Source: Alkalihalobacillus sp. AL-G
GTDB taxonomy: Bacteria > Bacillota > Bacilli > Bacillales > Fictibacillaceae
Assembly (NCBI RefSeq): GCF_030643805.1
Contig: NZ_CP094656.1
Span: 3,968,001 to 4,032,000, forward strand
Length of the DNA: 64,000 nt
Direction: 5' to 3'
Part shown: positions 45,081 to 53,765 of the stretch, one piece after another
Position numbering within the stretch: position 1 is the stretch's first letter
How the letters are laid out: each line of letters begins with the position of its first letter
Notes under the pieces: model-generated
The model's database searches: none
What the model was told of the DNA's origin: nothing
Seen by the model: only the letters and a program-made list of their open reading frames with translations
Program-made: the position numbers and the translations under genes

Positions 45081-47015
45081 TCACAGCCCCCTCACTTTGC
45101 GCTCGGTACGCTTGATTTCATCGACTTTAACGTAAAAACCGTCATCATAATCGAATGAGCGAATAGCCATCATGATAATACCCGCAATAAGACCAGCAAC
45201 AGCCATCCATATCCACTCAAAAACAAGTCCGAAACTGGCGATAAACATGAAGGACATCATAATTATTGGCTGTCCTGTACTGCTCGGCATATGAATCGGC
45301 TCCAACTTTTCCTCTTCAAAGGTCGTTTCCCCTTTTTCCTTCATTGCCAAAAATGCATCGGGTCCATCAACTTTCGGTACGGTCGCAAAATTATAGAACG
45401 GTACTGGTGTTGGTGTTGCCCATTCGAGCGTCCGACCATCCCAAGAGTCACCAGTTTTTTCACGTTCGTTATACCTTAGGCTGTAGTAGATGCTGTAGAC
45501 GAAGATAGCAAATCCAGCACCCATTCCGAATGCGCCAACCGTCGAAATGACATTAAGCGGCATCCATTCTGGCATGATAGTGAACACCCTGCGCGGCATA
45601 CCATCTAGTCCGACGAAATACTGCGGGAAGAAGCATACGTGAAAACCGATGACAAAGAACCAGAGGCTCAACTTACCGAGTTTTTCATTAAGCTTATGAC
45701 CGAACATTTTCGGATACCAATAAACGAGGCCGGCAAAACAAGCGAATACGGTACCAGAAATCAGGACGTAATGGAAGTGAGCAACCAAGAAATACGAATT
45801 GTGAAACTGGTAATCCGCTGCTGCCATACCTAACATGACACCAGTCACCCCACCGATAACAAAGCTAGGGATGAAAGCAAGCGACCAAAGCATCGGAGTC
45901 GTTAATTGAATTCGTCCTTTGTGCAGGGTACCTAACCAGTTGAATATCTTAACCCCTGTCGGAACGGCAATCAGCATTGTCGATATCGAGAATACCGAGT
46001 TGACGAATGCGCCCATACCCATCGTAAAAAAGTGATGGACCCAGACTAGGAAGCTCAGTCCCGCAATGACGATCATCGACAAGACCATCGCCTTGTAGCC
46101 GAAAAGCTGCTTTCGGGCGAATGTCGAAATGATTTCCGAAAAGATACCGAAGGCCGGCAAAACGACGATATAGACTTCCGGGTGACCCCACATCCAGAAT
46201 AAGTTTACCCACATCATCGGCATCCCTTCACCTGTCAACGTAAAGAACTGGGAGCCGAAGATCCGGTCAATTGTCATCAACGCCAGAGCAACCGTCAAAA
46301 TCGGAAACGCAAAAACGATGATGAATGATGTGACCAATGTCGACCAACTGAAAATCGGCATCTGGAACATCTTCATGCCTGGTGCACGCATTTTGATGAT
46401 CGTCACCATAAAGTTGATCCCTGTTGCCAATGTCCCTATCCCTGAAAGCTGTAAGCCTAGCAAGTAAAAGTTCTGACCTGGGCCAGGATTCATAGCTGCA
46501 CCTGCGAGCGGTGTGTAACTGGTCCAACCCGCATCAGGTGAACCGCCGATAACGAATGAAATATTAAATAACATCGCTCCGAAAAAGAACGACCAGAAGC
46601 TTAACGCGTTCAAATACGGAAACGCTACATCCCGCGCGCCGATTTGCAACGGTACGACGATGTTCATCAATCCGATCAAGAAAGGCATCGCCATAAAGAT
46701 GATCATGATCGTACCGTGTGTTGTGAATATTTCGTCATAATGTTGTGCGCTCAAGAAATTCATATCTGGGAATGCCAGTTGTGTCCGCAGCATCAAGGCG
46801 TCCATACCACCGCGGAACAACATAGCTAACGCACTGATTATATACATGATGCCAATTCTTTTATGATCTACCGTCGTCAACCATTCACGCCACAACCATC
46901 CCCACTTTTTAAAATAGAACAAAGTGAACATGATCGCAGCGGATACGAGTGCAATCGAGACCATCGCTCCATAGATCAACGGCTCGCCGGTTACAAAAAA
47001 TTCATCCCATTGCAT
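45081..47015 (-). CDS. qoxB: Menaquinol oxidase aa3 subunit I (catalytic)
   Basis: Catalytic subunit (644 aa) that reduces O2 to water and pumps protons. It carries the low-spin heme ligand in FTTHGTIMI, the CuB site WGHPEVYIVVLPAFG with the His-Tyr crosslink pair, WVHHFFTMG with two CuB histidines, and LVAHFHYVLISG with the heme ligands. The GHPEVYI...FGIFSE stretch carries the E-x-x-E/D-channel glutamate region. About 15 membrane helices are predicted. It follows qoxA by 23 nt. Confidence 0.97.
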   Translation of the reverse strand: MQWDEFFVTGEPLIYGAMVSIALVSAAIMFTLFYFKKWGWLWREWLTTVDHKRIGIMYIISALAMLFRGGMDALMLRTQLAFPDMNFLSAQHYDEIFTTHGTIMIIFMAMPFLIGLMNIVVPLQIGARDVAFPYLNALSFWSFFFGAMLFNISFVIGGSPDAGWTSYTPLAGAAMNPGPGQNFYLLGLQLSGIGTLATGINFMVTIIKMRAPGMKMFQMPIFSWSTLVTSFIIVFAFPILTVALALMTIDRIFGSQFFTLTGEGMPMMWVNLFWMWGHPEVYIVVLPAFGIFSEIISTFARKQLFGYKAMVLSMIVIAGLSFLVWVHHFFTMGMGAFVNSVFSISTMLIAVPTGVKIFNWLGTLHKGRIQLTTPMLWSLAFIPSFVIGGVTGVMLGMAAADYQFHNSYFLVAHFHYVLISGTVFACFAGLVYWYPKMFGHKLNEKLGKLSLWFFVIGFHVCFFPQYFVGLDGMPRRVFTIMPEWMPLNVISTVGAFGMGAGFAIFVYSIYYSLRYNEREKTGDSWDGRTLEWATPTPVPFYNFATVPKVDGPDAFLAMKEKGETTFEEEKLEPIHMPSSTGQPIIMMSFMFIASFGLVFEWIWMAVAGLIAGIIMMAIRSFDYDDGFYVKVDEIKRTERKVRGL

Positions 47016-47038
47016 GCAGTTTCACCCGCTTTCCCTGA

Positions 47039-47974
47039 TTACTTATCATGGTGTCCCGTTCCTTTTCCATTTTCTAAATGCAAAAGCTCTTTGTATTCGT
47101 CTCTATGTCGTTTGATTGCATAATCTCGCCCTTCCATCATGCCATGATGCACCCATTGTAAATGCGTGGACGAAAACGTCATTTCATTGAGCAGTCCAGG
47201 CTTTAAAAGTTCATTATACTTATCTTGGGTTAAATCAGGAGCGTTGTTTTGCGTTTCTTTTACCCATTCAGAGAATGTTTCGTCACTCTCGGCATAGACT
47301 TCAAACGTTTGCTTCGTAAAACCTTCCCCATTGAAGTTGGCATTACGGCCCTTATAAACGCCGGGTTCATCCGCCTGAAGGTAAAGTTTCGTCTCCATAC
47401 CCGCCATCGTGTACTTCTGCCCGCCGAGTACCGGAATCCAGAGCGCCTGCATCGAATCGGCGGAGGACATTCGGAATTCAATGGCACGGTCTGTCGGAAT
47501 GTGCAAATAGTTGACGGTTTCAATATCCTGCTCCGGGTAACTGAAGAACCATTTCCAATCTGCCGATGTCGCATAAATGACAAGCGGTTCTTTATCACTG
47601 GCTTTTTCCGGAGGTTTTTCCAACTCAAAAAGGGTTTGAACATTCGGTACCGACAAAACAATGATGATGATAAGCGGGATGATTGTCCAAACAACTTCAA
47701 GTTTCGTATTTCCGTGTATATTCGGATCATAGTCCTTGTTTCCCCTTCCAGGTCGGTCCCTGTATTTCACGACCATGTAAGTAAACAAGCCGAATATGAC
47801 GACAATGATCAGCAGCATGAAAATGATTGAGAACATGATCAAATCTTTCTGACTACGTGCAACTGGTCCTTTCGGATCGAGCACGGCCAGTTCACTACAA
47901 CCGCTTAAAAATAATATCAGGCCAAGTGGGAGCAAACTTAGCCATTTCATAAAGTGTATCTTCTTAAGTTTCAC
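47039..47974 (-). CDS. qoxA: Menaquinol oxidase aa3 subunit II (lipoprotein)
   Basis: A 311-residue subunit II with a lipoprotein signal (FLSGC, Cys26) and two further helices (IMFSIIFMLLIIVVIFGLFTYMVVKY; VVWTIIPLIIIIVLSVPNV). The external cupredoxin domain has ATSADWKWFFSYPEQDIETVN but no CuA cysteines, so the electron donor is menaquinol and not cytochrome c. The start is GTG at 47974 with AAAGGAG upstream. It is the first gene of the operon. Confidence 0.95.
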   Translation of the reverse strand: MKLKKIHFMKWLSLLPLGLILFLSGCSELAVLDPKGPVARSQKDLIMFSIIFMLLIIVVIFGLFTYMVVKYRDRPGRGNKDYDPNIHGNTKLEVVWTIIPLIIIIVLSVPNVQTLFELEKPPEKASDKEPLVIYATSADWKWFFSYPEQDIETVNYLHIPTDRAIEFRMSSADSMQALWIPVLGGQKYTMAGMETKLYLQADEPGVYKGRNANFNGEGFTKQTFEVYAESDETFSEWVKETQNNAPDLTQDKYNELLKPGLLNEMTFSSTHLQWVHHGMMEGRDYAIKRHRDEYKELLHLENGKGTGHHDK

Positions 47975-48309
47975 AGGATGCGACGCTCCTTTCTATTTAA
48001 AATTCAATTTGTGTCAGTAAATAAAAGCTGGTCATTCTAGAGGGTTCACTACCCCTTTACCCATATCGTAGCAAACGATAAACTGTTCGGAACCGCATCT
48101 GAACAAGTGTCAACGGATTATCACCGTTTGCTCATAATTTCGCAACAAGTTCGCCATTAAATGTTCAAATCAATGAAAAGTGCACATGGAGTAGAGAAGG
48201 ATTGACTCGTTTGAGAGGGGTTTTGGATATTTCGGCCACTATAACGTCTGAAAAGTGTACAGACGACACCTCGAGGGACATAATAGGAGATTAATTGGAT
48301 CAACAGTGC
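47975..48309. other. qox operon upstream region, non-coding
   Basis: About 330 bases with no credible gene. The operon promoter must lie here. Two similar short blocks, TGAAAAGTGCACATGG (48175) and TGAAAAGTGTACAGAC (48251), occur, the second inside GTCTG-n9-CAGAC. I cannot assign a known operator. Confidence 0.4.
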
Positions 48310-48355
48310 AAAAAGGCTGATCCGCATCTGCATAGAGATGCTGGATCAGCCTTCC
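48310..48355 (-). terminator. Rho-independent terminator of the SGNH hydrolase gene
   Basis: On the minus strand, AAGGCTGATCC and GCATCT pair with AGATGC and GGATCAGCCTT, followed by TTTGC. It lies 24 nt after the stop at 48379. Confidence 0.85.
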
Positions 48356-48378
48356 TTTATTTGTTTTGATTTTTTGAG

Positions 48379-49161
48379 TTAATCTAAGTCAAAGGCCGTG
48401 ATGCCTGCCTTGGCAAGTTCCTGATGCCCCATTTGATTCGGGTGGACATTGTCTCCTGGTAAAAGAGGGGTTGCACCGGAGTTAACTAACCCAGCAAATC
48501 GACCGAAAGCATCTGCAAAATACACATCCCCAAACGCCCAGTGATTTGCAACCACTACATCATGAATATAGGTGTTGATACCATTGACTCCAAATAGTTC
48601 GTTACCAACTGAAAATAATACGTGTACATACTTGTAAGTATTAATTGCTTGTGATTTTATCGGGTTATAAATGTTATAAACAGCAACCGGAGCATCCGAA
48701 AGACTGCGAATCTCGATAATCGTTTGATTGAGGTTTCTTGTCATCGAACCAATTGCAGCTTGTAACAACAAAGGGTCAATGCCACTCGGATTGTAATTAG
48801 CTGCCTTCAATACATTCAACAAGTCATTCCCACCGATGTTCAATGTTATATAGTCTGCATGGCGAATTGCATCCCGGTATGTTTTGTCAGATTTTACTGC
48901 TTCCAAAAGTTCCCCAGATGTCATACCCGGAACACCCAGATTTCGAACCCTGAGATCCATTGCATCTCCAATTAAATGTGGAAAGGCTTGCTTATTCGGA
49001 TCCTTCCCGTTAACCCCTAGCCCTGACCCATATGTAATCGAATCACCTAATGCAACTAACGATTTCTTCGCATGATCACTTTTCGCATATGCCCCTGGAC
49101 TTAGCAAAGCCATAACTAAAAAAAACGCAGTCAAAACCACCCATAGCTTTTTCATTTTCAT
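48379..49161 (-). CDS. Secreted SGNH/GDSL-family esterase or lipase
   Basis: A 260-residue exported hydrolase. A signal peptide (LWVVLTAFFLVMALLSPGAYA) is followed by block I ALGDSITYGSG with Ser41. Block II is LGVPGMTSGEL (Gly), block III NIGGNDLL (Asn), and block V GDNVHPNQMGH has the Asp/His pair. The family cleaves ester bonds of lipids or acylated sugars; the substrate is unknown. The ATG follows GGGAGAAAGAG. Confidence 0.87.
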   Translation of the reverse strand: MKMKKLWVVLTAFFLVMALLSPGAYAKSDHAKKSLVALGDSITYGSGLGVNGKDPNKQAFPHLIGDAMDLRVRNLGVPGMTSGELLEAVKSDKTYRDAIRHADYITLNIGGNDLLNVLKAANYNPSGIDPLLLQAAIGSMTRNLNQTIIEIRSLSDAPVAVYNIYNPIKSQAINTYKYVHVLFSVGNELFGVNGINTYIHDVVVANHWAFGDVYFADAFGRFAGLVNSGATPLLPGDNVHPNQMGHQELAKAGITAFDLD

Positions 49162-49465
49162 CTCTTTCTCCCTTTCATTTATAGATTGCTTTTATTATAA
49201 GGTGGAAACGCGTTTAGGTCTGTCGAAATAAGCCTTATTGCCTAATTTTTTTATAAAAACTTATGTCGATTGATGCTCTATGTAAATTCACATCGTAGTA
49301 CCTATTATCAATAATTTACAAAATTCTGAACATGATGTATCCTTTGAAACATGGAAGTGATTTCCTGATGGAATCATCACTTTATTGTCGAATTTTCAAA
49401 CTTTATAACTAAATGATGCGAGGGGGAGTAGCTGGTCTAGGAAAAAATAAAGGCCAGTTCATAAT

Positions 49466-50398
49466 ATGGGTATCCTTAAAAGTGTAAAGCCAATTGATAT
49501 TAATCGAACCTACATAAGCGATTCCTTTCGAAATTTACAGGATGAAATCTGTACAGAACTCGAGCATTGTGATGGTCAGGGAGCTTTTAAAGAGGAGCTT
49601 TGGGGCCGTGACGAAGGTGGTGGAGGCAGGACCCGCATTCTTCAAAACGGAAACATCATCGAAAAGGGTGGCGTTAATTTTTCTGAAGTGTATGGACCTC
49701 TTTCGGATCAGATTGCTGACGGTCTAAAAGTCAGCCGCGGCAATGATTTTTTCGCCACCGGTGTATCGGTCATCATGCATCCGATTAGCCCTATGATCCC
49801 TATTATCCATATGAATGTACGCTATTTTGAAGTTTCTAGCGGGGAAAAATGGTTTGGTGGTGGGATTGACTTAACACCTATTTACATTGATGTCAATCAA
49901 ACAAAACAGTTTCATTCTAACTTGAAATCTATTTGTGACCGACACCATCATTCCTATTACCCAGCGTTTAAAAAGTGGGCAGATGACTATTTTTATATAA
50001 AACACAGAAACGAAACACGTGGAGTTGGCGGAATATTTTTCGATCGACTTGGGAGCGATGATGAGATTACTTTAGAAGAACGATTCGCATTTGTCGAAGA
50101 GATTGGAAAATCCTTTGTGCCGATCTACACGTCCATCATCAATGAAAATAGAAACCTTCCTTATGAGGATCTAGAACAGACATGGCAAAAAGTCCGAAGA
50201 GGGAGATATGTTGAGTTCAATCTTGTCTATGACAAAGGAACAAAATTCGGGTTGGATTCTGGTGGAAGAATTGAATCCATCTTCATGAGTTTACCTCCAG
50301 AGGTTTCATGGCTTTATAATTATCAACCAGAACCCGATAGCAATGAAGCTATAACCTCCAGCCTGTTGAGGAAAAATATAGACTGGATTAATTTTTAG
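49466..50398 (+). CDS. hemF: Oxygen-dependent coproporphyrinogen III oxidase (HemF)
   Basis: Converts coproporphyrinogen III to protoporphyrinogen IX with O2 and loss of two CO2. The 310-residue protein has the family signatures GGGGRTR (51-57), EKGGVNFSEV, the active-site histidine in HMNVRYFEV (His115), WFGGGIDLTP (Asp135), GVGGIFFDRL and the C-terminal RRGRYVEFNLVYDKGTKFGL followed by SLPPEVSW. Length is normal for bacterial HemF. Most Firmicutes instead use the coproporphyrin-dependent route and radical-SAM HemN/HemZ, so the gene is out of place and may be acquired. There is a stop just upstream in frame, so 49466 is the first ATG. The ribosome site is weak. Confidence 0.93.
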   Translation: MGILKSVKPIDINRTYISDSFRNLQDEICTELEHCDGQGAFKEELWGRDEGGGGRTRILQNGNIIEKGGVNFSEVYGPLSDQIADGLKVSRGNDFFATGVSVIMHPISPMIPIIHMNVRYFEVSSGEKWFGGGIDLTPIYIDVNQTKQFHSNLKSICDRHHHSYYPAFKKWADDYFYIKHRNETRGVGGIFFDRLGSDDEITLEERFAFVEEIGKSFVPIYTSIINENRNLPYEDLEQTWQKVRRGRYVEFNLVYDKGTKFGLDSGGRIESIFMSLPPEVSWLYNYQPEPDSNEAITSSLLRKNIDWINF

Positions 50399-50464
50399 AA
50401 TCAAACTTCAAGAAGTACATTTAGAAGGAGAGGGCCGATGTTTCATTTGCTCTCTCCGATAGAG

Positions 50465-51463
50465 TTACAGACTTAATTCACTTTTAGTTGTCATTTCTAT
50501 TTCTACTCTTTGTTTCTTTATATCTGCTTTCCCTTTCGATTCAAGACGATAGTAGCAGAGGAATAGTCCATAGCCTGCTAATAAAACCACGCCTGTAAAA
50601 GCGATAAGCTTTGAAACAAAATCGATGAATGCGGTATGTATAACCCCTATCAAATTATCCTCGAGTCCAGAAAATTGCTGAGGAAAATCGAAAATGCCAG
50701 TCAATCTACTTACACCAATAAGTTCAACCGCAATCAATAGGACAAACAGAATCCCGAATGAAATGAAGCACACTGAGGACAGCATTTTTAACACGAACCT
50801 AGAATTTGACGTTACTAAAAAACTGAGTCCAATTAAAATCACAAGGACAATCCCATTCCAAATGATGATTGAGATCAACCGGTTGTAGTAGGTTTGCGCT
50901 GTGTCCATTTTTTTCTGGTCAAGCTTATAAAACGCCGCCCAATCAATAGCGGAGACGAATTTTTCAGAGTAAATTGTATCATCAGCCAGTATTTCGCTCG
51001 TTCGTGCCTCGACAAGAATCGCTGAGCGAATGTCTGAGATTTCCAGTTTATCCAGCACCTCGTCTTTTCCAACAACATAGTCCCATAGCTCATTATGTAT
51101 GAAATCCACGACTACTGAAATTCGTTCAACGTTTATTTGTTCAGCTAGTACCTGATCGACGACATCGCTTATTCCTGGATCGGATTGAACCTTTTGAAAA
51201 GATTGGTCTTGTTTAATCGTTTCTGGTATTGTTTGTTGAAGCTCTTCATAAATCCCACTATTTTCGACATAATCCAGTGTATGATATGGCTTTAGAATGC
51301 TTTGCTGAATCGCCAGTAAGAAAGCCGTTGCTGGTATAATCAATATCATTAATAAACTGCAGATCATCAACACAATCTTTTGGAATACCTTTAAAATTAA
51401 AATCACTTCCCCTCCCCTAATCATTCTTAATCGTTTTGAAAAAACCCTCTTTTTTCTCATCAA
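50465..51463 (-). CDS. Membrane protein of unknown function with an extracellular loop domain
   Basis: A protein of up to 332 residues with an N-terminal helix (IVLMICSLLMILIIPATAFLLA). A roughly 140-residue extracellular domain follows (SGIYEELQQTIPETIKQ, DQVLAEQINVERISVVVDFIHNELW). Three further helices lie toward the C-terminus and the tail is charged. It resembles uncharacterised Bacillus proteins with a large loop after helix 1. The start is uncertain. The first ATG at 51463 gives a basic 20-residue lead, whereas AGGGGAGGGG lies inside the frame and may serve a start near GTG/TTA codons at about 51405. Convergent with hemF. Confidence 0.6.
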   Translation of the reverse strand: MMRKKRVFSKRLRMIRGGEVILILKVFQKIVLMICSLLMILIIPATAFLLAIQQSILKPYHTLDYVENSGIYEELQQTIPETIKQDQSFQKVQSDPGISDVVDQVLAEQINVERISVVVDFIHNELWDYVVGKDEVLDKLEISDIRSAILVEARTSEILADDTIYSEKFVSAIDWAAFYKLDQKKMDTAQTYYNRLISIIIWNGIVLVILIGLSFLVTSNSRFVLKMLSSVCFISFGILFVLLIAVELIGVSRLTGIFDFPQQFSGLEDNLIGVIHTAFIDFVSKLIAFTGVVLLAGYGLFLCYYRLESKGKADIKKQRVEIEMTTKSELSL

Positions 51464-51589
51464 AGCAAAGCAATAAGGTCTATGATTAAGGCAGGGGGCT
51501 TACTGCCCACAGCTTTATGATGACCTCGATCTGCGTTTTTTCTGCCTGAAGGGATCATACTTCTCCAATAAAAAGCTACTTTTCAGCAT

Positions 51590-51642
51590 AAAAAAGAGCC
51601 CTGCATTCCGAAGCGTACTTATAGCTCGGGTGGCAGGACTCC
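51590..51642 (-). terminator. Rho-independent terminator of the antiporter gene
   Basis: On the minus strand, GAGTCCTGC pairs with GCAGGGCTC (one G-U) over a long loop, followed by TTTTTTAT. Confidence 0.7.
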
Positions 51643-51651
51643 AGATTACAG

Positions 51652-53520
51652 TTAATTCACTTTACCATTGCTTTTCAATTGTTCATTCGATAAGCTTTTG
51701 AATTTCTCTTGAACGCGATCCTGACCCTTATTAGGTGGGCCAAGACTGACAACAATATCCCCTACTTCCCCTCGTATATCGTTTTCTTCTGTGAAAAATT
51801 CCAGCTTTCCCGAAGATCTGTAAATGAAAAGAAGCTCTGCATCAGGTGCCCGTTCACGAACATATTGATCAAAAGGATATAGTTCAGAGAGCGTTGTTTT
51901 TCGGAACACGAATCCACTTTCCACCTTCTTATTCAGCACCTCCCAAGTTGCACCGTCATGGAAGATGATATTTCCACCAACCGTCGGGTCCAAGCCTTGA
52001 ATGTTATCAACAAGCTGATTATGCAAGCTTAATTGATAGACATCCATACGCCCGAAAGATGGAACAAATGTTGTACAAACGAGAGCGTTATAAGAGTCGA
52101 TATCAGTTGAAGCGAGCAAATAATCATAGGGTGTCAGGTCAAGTTGATAGTCAGTTTGGTCGGATAAGATTTCTCCTCGGTGATACGGCACTCCTAAATT
52201 CCTGGCAACCACGAGCCGATCCCATGATGAATCGGTAATGAGGACTGGAATCTTCAAGTCCCTCAGCACTTCCCCAAATTTTGCACTAAAGCTGCTGCCT
52301 CCAACTATAAGGACACCAGGCTGATCGTCAACTGCTAATCCGAGTTTACCGGCAACACCACGAATCGAGAACCCATGTGCACATACAGTTGCAACCACAA
52401 GTGCCAAGGTTAACGAGGTTAAAATACCGGCATCTTCATAGCCTGCATCAAGAAGTGAACCTGCAAAGTATCCAGACACTGTCAATGCGACGATACCTCG
52501 TGGTGCAATCCATCCGAGAAGTGTTTTTTCCTGCCAAGAAAGATCTGTTCCAATCGTCGATAAGAAAATCGATAACGGCCGGACGAGGAACATCATCGCT
52601 AATACGTAACCACCTATCTGCCAGTTGAAGACTTGAAATAATGTATCCCATGATAAGGAAGCCGTAAGCATAACGAAAACGGCTGAAATAAGCATGACTG
52701 ACATATTTTCCTTGAAATGACGCATATCGTCGATCGAGGAAATATGCATATTGGCCATCGTAATCCCCATTGCTGTTACTGCCAGAAGCCCTGTTTCGTG
52801 CATGAGTTCATCCGAAAGAGTAAAACATGTGAGGACGAACGCGAACACAATCGGTGACTTAAGGAACTCTGGCACATGCCCCTTTTCCATCATCCAGCCT
52901 GCAATCCGGCCGCATGCCCAGCCTAAAAACCCCGCAAAAATGGAGGCTGCAAAGAACATAAGAAGTGCGATTATCGTTACTTCTTGGACTAGTAAAAATT
53001 TTATGATTTCAAACGTAAATACTGCCAGCAATGCCCCAAGCGGATCAACAATAATCCCTTCCCATTTTAAAATAGCAGCTGGCCTTGGCTTTAGCTTTGC
53101 CTGTCTAAGTAGTGGAAGAATTACAGTTGGACCAGTCACGATAAAGAGACCGCCAATAACGGAAGAGACCGCCCATGAAAGTCCCGCCAAATAATGGGCT
53201 GCCAGCGATCCAAGGATCCAGGCTATCAGTGCACCAAACGTAACAATTCGTACGATCGGCCGCCCGAGGCCTTTAATTTCTCGATAATCAAGATTTAAGC
53301 TGCCCTCAAATAAAATGATTGCAACAGCAGCAGAGACCACTGTATTAAATATATTGCCAAAATCCTCTGCAGGGTTAATGAACCCGAGTAATGGACCTGC
53401 AATTAATCCTGAAACAGTCATAATAACGATTGCAGGCATCCCAAAACGCCACGAAAGCCATTGGGAGCCAATACCGAGTGCGACAATTAACATGATGGTG
53501 AATAAAACAGAATCGAACAT
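51652..53520 (-). CDS. CPA1-type Na+/H+ antiporter with C-terminal nucleotide-binding/TrkA-C-like domains
   Basis: A cation/proton antiporter (622 aa) that exchanges Na+ (or K+) for H+. The first about 400 residues form some 12 helices. They contain the conserved SGLIAGPLLGFI, VVSAAVAIILFEGSL, the TGPTVILPLLR pair, and the essential acidic IIVDPLGALLAV motif. The cytoplasmic part (from about 400) begins LGLAVDDQPGVLIVGGSSFSAKFGEVL, a Rossmann RCK-like domain, and ends with a TrkA-C-like segment. This suggests control by nucleotide. GGAGAAG precedes the ATG. Such transporters suit salt or alkaline habitats. Confidence 0.87.
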   Translation of the reverse strand: MFDSVLFTIMLIVALGIGSQWLSWRFGMPAIVIMTVSGLIAGPLLGFINPAEDFGNIFNTVVSAAVAIILFEGSLNLDYREIKGLGRPIVRIVTFGALIAWILGSLAAHYLAGLSWAVSSVIGGLFIVTGPTVILPLLRQAKLKPRPAAILKWEGIIVDPLGALLAVFTFEIIKFLLVQEVTIIALLMFFAASIFAGFLGWACGRIAGWMMEKGHVPEFLKSPIVFAFVLTCFTLSDELMHETGLLAVTAMGITMANMHISSIDDMRHFKENMSVMLISAVFVMLTASLSWDTLFQVFNWQIGGYVLAMMFLVRPLSIFLSTIGTDLSWQEKTLLGWIAPRGIVALTVSGYFAGSLLDAGYEDAGILTSLTLALVVATVCAHGFSIRGVAGKLGLAVDDQPGVLIVGGSSFSAKFGEVLRDLKIPVLITDSSWDRLVVARNLGVPYHRGEILSDQTDYQLDLTPYDYLLASTDIDSYNALVCTTFVPSFGRMDVYQLSLHNQLVDNIQGLDPTVGGNIIFHDGATWEVLNKKVESGFVFRKTTLSELYPFDQYVRERAPDAELLFIYRSSGKLEFFTEENDIRGEVGDIVVSLGPPNKGQDRVQEKFKSLSNEQLKSNGKVN

Positions 53521-53644
53521 GCACTTCTCCTTTAATCGGGTTTTAAAAAGTTTCCCTAAACTATATACAGCATTGGATTAGAACATAACAAATATACTTA
53601 CTTAGTTTTCAGGTAAAGCTCATAACCTATTCATAGTTTTCAAC

Positions 53645-53745
53645 AAAAAAAGAGACTGACTCTAACCAGTACCTTATTACTATTGTTCAGATCCCTTAAG
53701 ATCCTTGAGCAACAAGAATACAGCACTGTGAGCCAGTCTTTTTTC
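53645..53745 (-). terminator. Complex hairpin terminator of the M14 peptidase gene
   Basis: On the minus strand, AGACTGGCTC pairs with GAGTCAGTCT at the far ends of about 90 nt, with CAGT/ACTG extension, followed by CTTTTTTT. A second small hairpin (GATC-CCTTAA-GATC) is inside. The loop is unusually large. Confidence 0.65.
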
Positions 53746-53765
53746 AGTATATTATTCAGTTAGAT

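Noticed and set aside
49466-50398. Misassigned radical-SAM coproporphyrinogen oxidase (HemN/HemZ)
   Set aside because: There is no CxxxCxxC cluster motif; all HemF signatures are present instead.
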